This document shows positions 56,779-64,000 of a stretch of 64,000 nucleotides of DNA, piece after piece (position 1 is the first letter of the stretch; each line of letters starts with the position of its first letter). The position numbers and the translations under genes were made by a program. This DNA is from Sipunculus nudus. Taxonomy: Eukaryota > Annelida > Sipuncula > Golfingiida > Sipunculidae. The notes beneath the pieces were generated by a model that was given only the letters and a program-made list of their open reading frames with translations, ran no database searches and had not been told where the DNA came from. The stretch lies in assembly GCA_026874595.1 (NCBI GenBank), contig CM049316.1, forward strand, positions 26,643,339-26,707,338. Direction: 5' to 3'.

Positions 56779-59700
56779 CACTGTAGTTGGCTTCATATTT
56801 GTGAGCTAAAATGTTTGCGATTTTCACTTCTTCAATTTTTAGCTCAGCTGACTGAAAGTCATCTGAGCTATAGCGATCTCTCTTTGTCTGTCGTCCGTCC
56901 GGCCATCCGGCCTGTGTCCAGTTATCCGTAAACAGGGCACAAATCATAACCGCTGTACCTGGAATCTTCTAACTTGGTATCCTGGGAGGTCCATAACAAA
57001 TCTCCTTGGAAACCTGAATTATGTCTCTGTTACCCATATTCTTCGAGCTATGGGGCTCCAAAGTACCCCCCAGAATAATGGAAAATTTGATACAAAAGCT
57101 CAAGTATCTGAAAAAGTAATGCATTGATCACCATGATTTTTTGCATGGATATTGATCATTGAGTGTTTCATCAGTTTCTGCAGCCTGGTGGCGCACCTTT
57201 ATTTTTTCGATTTTTACCAATTTTTTTCTTCATTTTTGAGACCTCTTAAGATGCAGTCATCTGTTAACAGGGCACAAATCCTAAAGACTGGACCTAGAAT
57301 CTTCTCTCTTGACATACAGGGAGGCCCATAAAAAGTCTCTTTGGAAACCTGAAATTAGGTCTCTGTTACCATATTCTTCGAGCTATGGGGCTCGGAATTA
57401 CCCCCCTACTGCATTGATCACCATGATTCTTTGCATGAATATTGATCATGGGATGTTCCATCACTTCCTGCAGACTGGTGGCGCCACCTGTATTTTTTCC
57501 AATTTTTACGCATTTTTTGTTTTTTTTCAGACCTGCAATGAAACTGTCATCTGTTAACAGATCATAACCACTGGACCTGGAATCATTGAACTTAATATCC
57601 AGGGAGGTCCATGAAAAATACTCTTTGAAACCAGAAATTAGATCTCTGTTACCCATATTCTCCCAGCTATGGGGCTGTGAAATACCCCCCAGAATAATCA
57701 AAATTTTGATACAAAAGCTCAAGTATCTGAATAACTACTGCATTGATCACCATGATTATTTGCATAAATATTGATCATGAAATGTTCCATCACTTCCTGC
57801 AGACTTGTGGCGCCACCTGTATTTTATCCAATTTTCACGAATTGCTTTCTCTTTTTAGCTCAGCTGACTGTAAGTTATCTGAGCTATAGTGATCACTTTT
57901 TGTCCGTCCGGCTGTCCGGCCATTAACAGGGCACAAATCGTAACTGCTGGACCTGGAATCTTCTTACTTTACATCCAAAGAGGTCCATGAAAAATCTCCT
58001 TGGAAACCTGGAATTAGGTCTCTGTTACCCATATCCTTCGAGCTATGGGGCCCCAAAGTACCCCCCAGAATAGTCAAAAATTTCATACAAAAACTTCAAT
58101 ATCTCATTAACTACATCACTAATGGTCATGATTTTTGGCATACGTATTGATCATGAGATGTTCCATCAGTTCCTGCAGACTGGTGGCGCCACCTGTATCT
58201 TTCGATTTTTTACAAATTTTTTTCTCTATTTTTGAGACCTTTAAAAATGTGGACATCTGTTAACAGGGCACAAATCGTAAAGACTGGACCTAGAATCTTC
58301 ATTCTTGATATTCTGAGAGACCTATGAAAAGTCTCCATGGAAACCAGAAATTAGGTCTCTGTTACCCATATCCTTCAAGCTATGGGGCCCAAAATTACCC
58401 CCCCCCCCCAGAATAGTTAAAAAAATTTCATACAAAAACTTCAATATCTCATTAACTACATCACTGATGGTCATGATTTTTGGCATACATATTAATCATG
58501 AGATGTTTCATCAGTTTTTGCAGACTGGTGGCGCCACCTGTATTTTTTCGATTTTTAACGATTTTTTTCTCTATTTTTGAGACCTTAAAAGATGCAGTCA
58601 TCTGTTAACAGGGCACAAATCGTAACAACTGGACCAAGAATCTTCTATCTTGACATGCAGGGAGGCCCATGAAAAGTCTCCTTGGATACCTGGAATTAGG
58701 TCTCTGTTACCCAGATTCTTCAAGCTATGGGGCTCTGAAGTACCCCCCAGAATAATGAAAATTTGATACAAAAGCCCAAGTATCTGAATAACCACTGCAT
58801 TGATCACCATGATTCTTTGCATGAATATTGATCATGAGATGTTCCATCATTTCCTGCAGACTGGTGGTGCCACCTGTATTTTTTCGAATTTTTACAAATT
58901 TTTTTCTCTTTTTTCAGACCTCAATGAAACTGTCATCTGTTAACAGGGCACAAATCGTAACCACTTGACCTGGAATCTTCAAACTTAATATCCAGGGAGA
59001 TCCATGAAAAATCTCCTTGAAAATTTGAAATTAGGTCTCTATTACCCATATCCTTGGAGCTATGGGGCTCCAAAGTACCCCCCAGAATAATGCAAAATTT
59101 GATACAAAAACTCAAGTCTCTGAATAACTACTGCATTGATCACAATGATTCTTTGCATGAATATTGATCATGGGATGTTCCATCAGTTCCTGCAAACTGC
59201 TGGCGCCATCTGTATTTTTTTCAATTTTTACGAAATTTTTTCTTTATTTTTGAGACCTTCAAAGAAGCTGTCATCTGTTAACAGGGCACAAATCGTTACC
59301 ACTGGACCTAGATTCTTCTAACTTGACATCAAGGGAGGTTCATGAAAAGTCTCTGTGAAAACATGAAATTAGGTCTCTGTTACCCATATCCTTCGTAGTA
59401 AGTACCCCTCAGAATAATTAAAAATTTGATACAAAACTCCAGTATCTGAATAACCAATGCATTGATCTCCAAGATTCTTTGCAGGCATATTGATCATGGA
59501 GTGTTCCATCAGGTCCTGCAAACTGGTGGCGCCACCTGTATTTTTTTCAATTTTTTAGGCATTTTTCCTCTATTTATGAGACCTTCAAATGATGTGGTCA
59601 TCTATTAACATGCCACAAACTGTAACTGCTGTACCTAGAATCTTCATACTTGACATCCAGGGAGACTAATGAAAAATCTCCTTGGAAACCTGAAATAAGG

Positions 59701-60429
59701 TTTCTGTTACCCATATTCTCCGAGCTATAGGGCTCATAAATACCCCCAAGAATAATTAAAAATTTGATACAAACAAAAGCTCCAGTATCTGAATAACTAA
59801 TGCCTTGATAGCCATGATTCTTTGGACCTATATTGATCATGGAGTGTTTCATCAGTTCCTGCAGACTGGTGGCACTCCCTGTATTTTTTTTCATATTTTT
59901 ACGCATTTTTTTTCTATTTATGAGACCTTCAAATGAAGTTGTCATCTGTCCAAAAGCCCACTGAAACCCATTTCTAAGGACTTTTCACAAAATTCATGAT
60001 TTGTTTGCACTCTGACAGTCATTTTGCTCATTGTTCAACATTCCTTGATTTCAGCTGAGCGTCATGGCCCATGGGCCACTTGTTCCTGGAGGGTTTCATT
60101 TTCCATGCAGTAATTTGCATAGTGCATATAACAATTATCATATCAGTTACCTAATCGAGTCAGAACTCTTCGTGCAATAGAGGCAGATGTAAAAAAGTAT
60201 TGGTATAATTTATAAGGTATTATCAATCTTTGAATTATGGGTAACATATATGTATGCTTATATTGATGCCACTAGCATAAAATATATAGGAGAAGCCATT
60301 GAAGCTGTAGAATCAATTACTGTTAAACTGTGAAGATAGGGCACCTTTTTCACAATGGGTTTTATTTTCCTGATAATTTCCCCTTGGCAAATATTGGGAA
60401 TTTGAAACCCTCACAAACAAAAAGGCAAC
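56779..60429 (+). mobile_element. MITE-like family G copy G2, split by A1
   Basis: The left part, CACTGTAGTTGGCTTCATAT to TTCAATTTTT (56779-56840), and the right part, GGAGGGTTTCATTTTCC to AACAAAAAGGCAACC (60087-60429), match the two halves of G1 at 48764-49192. The inserted family A copy occupies the middle. Confidence 0.6.
56841..60084 (+). mobile_element. Family A tandem-repeat element, copy A1
   Basis: It starts AGCTCAGCTGACTGAAAGTC and ends TCAGCTGAGCGTCATGGCCC, then CATGGGCCACTTGTT. It contains nine units of about 340 bp, with GGTGGCGCCACC-type palindromes near 57187, 57477, 57806, 58182, 58527, 58863, 59201, 59525 and 59868. Other unit landmarks are TCTGTTAACAGGGCACAAAT and CGAGCTATGGGGC. 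A second 5' end (AGCTCAGCTGACTGTAAG) occurs internally at about 57857, so this is a head-to-tail composite. No coding capacity. Confidence 0.9.
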
Positions 60430-60776
60430 CATAAGGCCAAAAAAAAAATAAAAGGTATGGTTCTCAGGCACCGCCCGCATCAATTTTAAACCCCCGCATC
60501 AAAAATTTTTATTTTGATTTTCAATAGAAACTTTCCAATTTTGAGCTGTTGCCGCTCAGACATTTCTTCAAGAAGATAAAACCATACAATTTCCTTTGCT
60601 TTGTAGTGCTTTTCCTTGTTTATCACAATAAAACTGTTATTTTCATGCTTTTCCCTTGTCATTTGACATTTTAATCGAAACATACCAAAAAATATAAAAT
60701 AAAAAAAGCGCCCGCCCACATTGATTTCTGAAAAAAAGTGCCTGAGAACCATACCTTTTTTTTATTTTGGCCTAAT
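60430..60776 (-). mobile_element. MITE-like family E, copy E2
   Basis: Ends ATAAGGCCAAAAAAAAAATA and TTTTTTTATTTTGGCCTAAT are inverted, and GGTATGGTTCTCAGGCAC near 60455 pairs with GTGCCTGAGAACCATACC near 60739. Its sequence matches E1 at 49631 in opposite orientation. The flanks share ATA. Confidence 0.75.
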
Positions 60777-60931
60777 ATAACTCTTGCAGGCAGAAGATTG
60801 GGGAAGAAAACTGTGTAGGACATTTAACCTTGTATGATTTTCAGTAGATATGTATATATTATCCTATTTTCCTATTAAAGAGGTTAGAGGTCATGTGCTT
60901 TGGCTGTCACTTCTTTCACCTGAATTTATAG

Positions 60932-61075
60932 GTTTGTTCCTTGGGCCTCTTGTTCAGAGGTTTGGCTCCAAAGGGATGGCTCTAATTGGCTCCTGTTCAC
61001 TTGCCTTGGGGATAATTGCATCATCATTTGCACCAAATTTATACATGCTGTATGTAACGTATGGTATCTTAGTAG
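60932..61075 (+). CDS. SLC16-like, coding exon 2
   Basis: After TTTATAG the exon encodes residues 73-120 (GLFLGPLVQRFGSKGMALIG to YVTYGILV), i.e. helix 2, the loop with QRFGSK (the position of the conserved N/R-x-x-G-x-R/K loop of this superfamily), helix 3 and the start of helix 4. It is 144 nt, enters and leaves in phase 1 at GTAG|GTAAGT. Confidence 0.9.
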
Positions 61076-62076
61076 GTAAGTATGGCTAAATCTATTGTAC
61101 ATGTTATGTGGCATTATAAAAAATTAATATGCATGCATGATTAAACATTGATATGCATTTAATTTAAGCACTTTGTAAGGGTGTATCTCTGTCATGTAGC
61201 CTGAGTCAGGCTTTTTTGACATTGGCTCTAGAACATACCTTTGTCACAGGTTATAACCCATGTTCTCACATTGGCTAAAAAAAATGAAGTGAGAAACACA
61301 CTTCATGGAGGGTGTCATCGACCAACAGATGATAATAACTATTTTGACCCATACACTGAATGATTTGATATGATCAGAGCTTTTTTATGTAGAAAGAATC
61401 TACCAAACTGGTTTTGACTAGCACAGACTGCACCCAAACTGGAGGATTTATTTGTTTAAAAGTTCAGCTGTATTTCTCAGTTTGATGTGATGTGTCATCT
61501 CCACCATGATTGGAGCCTGGACTGTAATTGCTCATGATAAACTAATGTTTTAAAATTTACATCTATTGATTGTTGTTTACAATTGGAACTCTAAGGCTTT
61601 TATCATAAGAATGTGCAGCCCATAGTTTAGAAATGTGCTCTCTTCTAATATTAGTTAATTTGCAAGTAACAACTCTAATTTTCAAACCATTTTAATGCCA
61701 CTTGCATAAATCTTATTGTTTGGATATTGGCAGTATTTATCTTGATTATTGGGTTCTGAATAAAGAATATAAATTGGGTTTAGAAGTATGTACTATTGCA
61801 ATGTTTTTGTGTTTATTTTTGCATGATTGAAATTTTAAAGGTTTGCCCACAGCACTATGGGAATATTTAAAAGGGCCAGGTTTCTTTTAAAAATTAACTT
61901 TGAAAAAGAAAAAAAAAAGGTAGACCATTCTTTGTAAGTCTTGGTAACTCTCTGTATGGCTGTTTACTACTAATATACTTATATCATTAATTAAAAAATA
62001 TAAAACTCTTTTGTGTTTGATTTATGTGTAATATAAGCAAAAACAATCTTGTTACCATTTTGGGTCTTTTTTTCAG
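61076..62076 (+). other. SLC16 intron 2
   Basis: 1001 bp, GTAAGT to TTTCAG, phase 1. AT-rich, no recognised repeat. Confidence 0.85.
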
Positions 62077-62706
62077 GATTTTACTGGGCGTGCATGCAGG
62101 TGTCCTCTACAGTCATAGTGGTGCAATATTTTGACAAGAGGCGGGGCAAAGCAATGGGTGCAAGGGCTTTTGGTCTCAGCATTGGAATATTCCTAATACC
62201 GTACATTTTAAGACTTCTCATCGACAATTACACATGGAGAGGGGCCATGTTGATATTCGGTGGATTCCACTTAAATACCATTGCAGCCAGTTTGCTTTTT
62301 AGGCCGCTGAAACATATATCAACCAGAAGCAATAAAATGAAAAAAATGTGCACCTGCAAAAGTATTTTTAACTTCCAAGTGATGAAATATATAAAGGTGG
62401 ATTTATATTTTATGACTAATCTTCTGATGTTATCAGGGCATGCCATAGTGTTTTTGTTTACCCCTGGAAGACTTCAAAGCCTAGGGATGTCCAAAGACAC
62501 TGGAGCATTTATGATCCTTGTCATTGGGATAGCCAGCTCCATCGGGCGACCATTGACAGGAGTATTAGCAGATAAGACCAAGAAGCACAGAATCTTTCTG
62601 CATGGTTTGTTTATTATAATGGCTGGGACGGTAAACATTGTGACCTCTCAGCTGGTCACTTTTGTCCCTCTTCTTATATGCGCCATATTGTTTGGCCTCT
62701 CCAGTG
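62077..62706 (+). CDS. SLC16-like, coding exon 3
   Basis: The exon encodes residues 121-330. It holds helix 4 and the second family signature, YFDKRRGKAMG, leading into helix 5, then WRGAMLIFGG (helix 6), a short, basic central loop (about 30 residues, KHISTRSNKMKK ...), and helices 7 to 9 with a second MFS-type loop, GRPLTGVLADKTKKHR. The central loop is shorter than in many SLC16 proteins. It ends at AGTG|GTGAGT in phase 1; the last helices must lie beyond the window. The long single exon after two short ones and uniform intron phase fit SLC16 genes generally. Confidence 0.9.
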
Positions 62707-64000
62707 GTGAGTAAAAATCATTACATTTTTATTGATGACTCTGTTTATAAAAAAAATCATGTCTTTCCAGAAAATTTTTCAAAATTAGGTAAAACCAAGA
62801 CATTTTGCATTTGGAAAGTTATTTGGTGATTTGTTAGTGCTAATGTATGTTTTTTTGCCTTTCTAAAAAATGCTGATATTTATCACTGCAAAAATATTCT
62901 ACAGTATAAGAGTAAAACTTTCTAAAAAAGGTAAAACAGATTTGTTTCATAACATTTAATTTATAGTTTTTACACACCTGTCATAAGACGGGAATATTAT
63001 GGAAAACCAACCATCAGTTCGACCATCTGTTAACTGATAGTGTCACTGCGATAACTAAACAGGGCTTTGATGGATTTTCACGAAACTTAATGTAACGGCT
63101 TACCAACAGATTATCTTGCCCAAGTTCAACTATTGGCAACATCGATGCATATTTAATAAGGTCACAGATCACTAGGCTACTCTGTGGTGTTGCCAGGATA
63201 ACTTATGAAGAATATGAAGGATTTTGATAATGTTAATCAGTAAAATATCTTGCCTAAGTTTGATTTCCAGCAAATTCCATGCATATTTAATGAGGTCAGG
63301 GGTCACCACACTTAGAGGCACCTTAGTGACTTACCCAAAAATTCTTTGGATTTTCATGAAACTCAATATACATATCTAGCAATAAATGTTCTCACCTAAA
63401 TTACCTTCTCATCAAAATGCATGCATATTAAATGAGGTCAGAGGTCACCAGATACACGATAGGCGTATTATGCACATTTGAAGTGTTCTTGTTATTTATG
63501 GTACAGTGTAAAACCACAAGTAGAACCACATAGGTGATTGACCTTAGTTGTAGTAATTTGGAAGATTTATTTTCTAAATGTTAAGTTACCTGGATCATAT
63601 ATTATGGACCAAGAAAAGTTGTTGTATGTATGGGGAAGTTGCAGATGTGGGGTGGTCACAAGGCAGGGTTCCACTGCACTTAAACCTTCCATAAATAATT
63701 ATGTATTTCTATAAATAACTTCAAAAATTATCCAAAAAAGGGCAATAAAAATTCTTTTAAATTGATTGAGTTAGTTAAGCTACAGAATCAGACAGAGTAC
63801 AAAATTAAATTATTTCCAAGTCAATTATTTGATGCAAGAAAAATACATTCCAGCTTGTTTATCTCTTTATATTACTGCTGAGTCTCTCATGGCAAGACCA
63901 CCAAAATGACTGTTTTGATGAAATAGTAAACCATTGTGCAATTTACTGATATGGATGGAATATTTTACTTCATTAAAGTTTCTGTAAAAAAGTAGACAAA
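62707..64000 (+). other. SLC16 intron 3 (partial)
   Basis: Begins GTGAGTAAAA. No further coding exon was recognised before the window ends. Confidence 0.7.
63050..63475 (+). repeat. Degenerate tandem repeat in SLC16 intron 3
   Basis: Three diverged units of about 145-165 bp share GATTTTCACGAAACT-like, ATCTTGCC-like and GCATATTTAATGAGGTCA-like blocks (near 63072, 63224 and 63350). Confidence 0.65.

Larger units (their letters stand above)
56455..60931 (+). other. SLC16 intron 1, mostly transposon
   Basis: 4477 bp from GTGAGA to TTTATAG, phase 1. Nearly all of it is family G copy G2 with nested family A copy A1, followed directly by family E copy E2. Confidence 0.85.

Overview
This window is eukaryotic and almost certainly comes from a marine invertebrate, most likely a lophotrochozoan such as a mollusc. 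The evidence is multi-exon genes with GT-AG introns, long AT-rich non-coding DNA, many (AT)n tracts, and dispersed tandem-repeat transposons. The ends of those transposons (AGCTCAGCTGAC at one side, a CCATGGG-centred hairpin followed by CTTGTT at the other) resemble, from memory, repeats common in mollusc genomes. The species cannot be named from the sequence.

Two host genes are supported. At 56.2-62.7 kb on the plus strand lie the first three coding exons of an SLC16 (monocarboxylate transporter-like) gene, all joined by phase-1 introns; it runs off the right end. At 10.5-17.0 kb on the plus strand lie exons of a CAP-superfamily (SCP/CRISP-like) secreted protein. Its last six exons have consistent phases and include a 20-nt microexon, but the front of the domain does not join cleanly and one expected piece is not seen. 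A weak GPCR-like exon (minus strand, 25.4-25.7 kb) is doubtful.

Most of the rest is mobile DNA. At 27.25-41.3 kb there is a five-layer nest: a decayed CR1/L2-like LINE, interrupted by a tandem-repeat element (family B), interrupted by a 10.8-kb LTR retrotransposon, interrupted by another tandem-repeat element (family A), interrupted by a second family B copy. The LTR element has Ty3/gypsy-type proteins but integrase upstream of reverse transcriptase, the order of the Gmr1 group. Its two LTRs differ at only about fifteen positions, yet its reading frames are broken.

Layout: 0.5-3.1 kb, A-related element with nested B copy; 3.1-8.6 kb, non-coding with simple repeats and a possible CRE/TATA promoter; 8.7-9.2 kb, LINE remnant; 10.5-17.0 kb, CAP gene; 18.3-24.4 kb, degenerate A and B copies and other tandem repeats; 27.2-41.3 kb, the nest; 41.3-42.8 kb, tandem repeats and a 21-bp palindromic satellite; 43-53 kb, non-coding with SINEs, MITEs and a LINE fragment; 53.0-54.8 kb, a tandem array carrying eleven perfect AGGTCAnnnTGACCT dyads; 56.2-64 kb, the SLC16 gene, whose first intron is mostly transposon.

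The most striking pattern is that unrelated tandem-repeat families here are each built around a short perfect dyad: GGTGGCGCCACC in families A, B and C, AGGTCAnnnTGACCT in family D, TTGGCnnnnnGCCAA at 24.2 kb, TCGTACGTACGA at 42.6 kb, and an AAAATTTT-centred palindrome at 50 kb.
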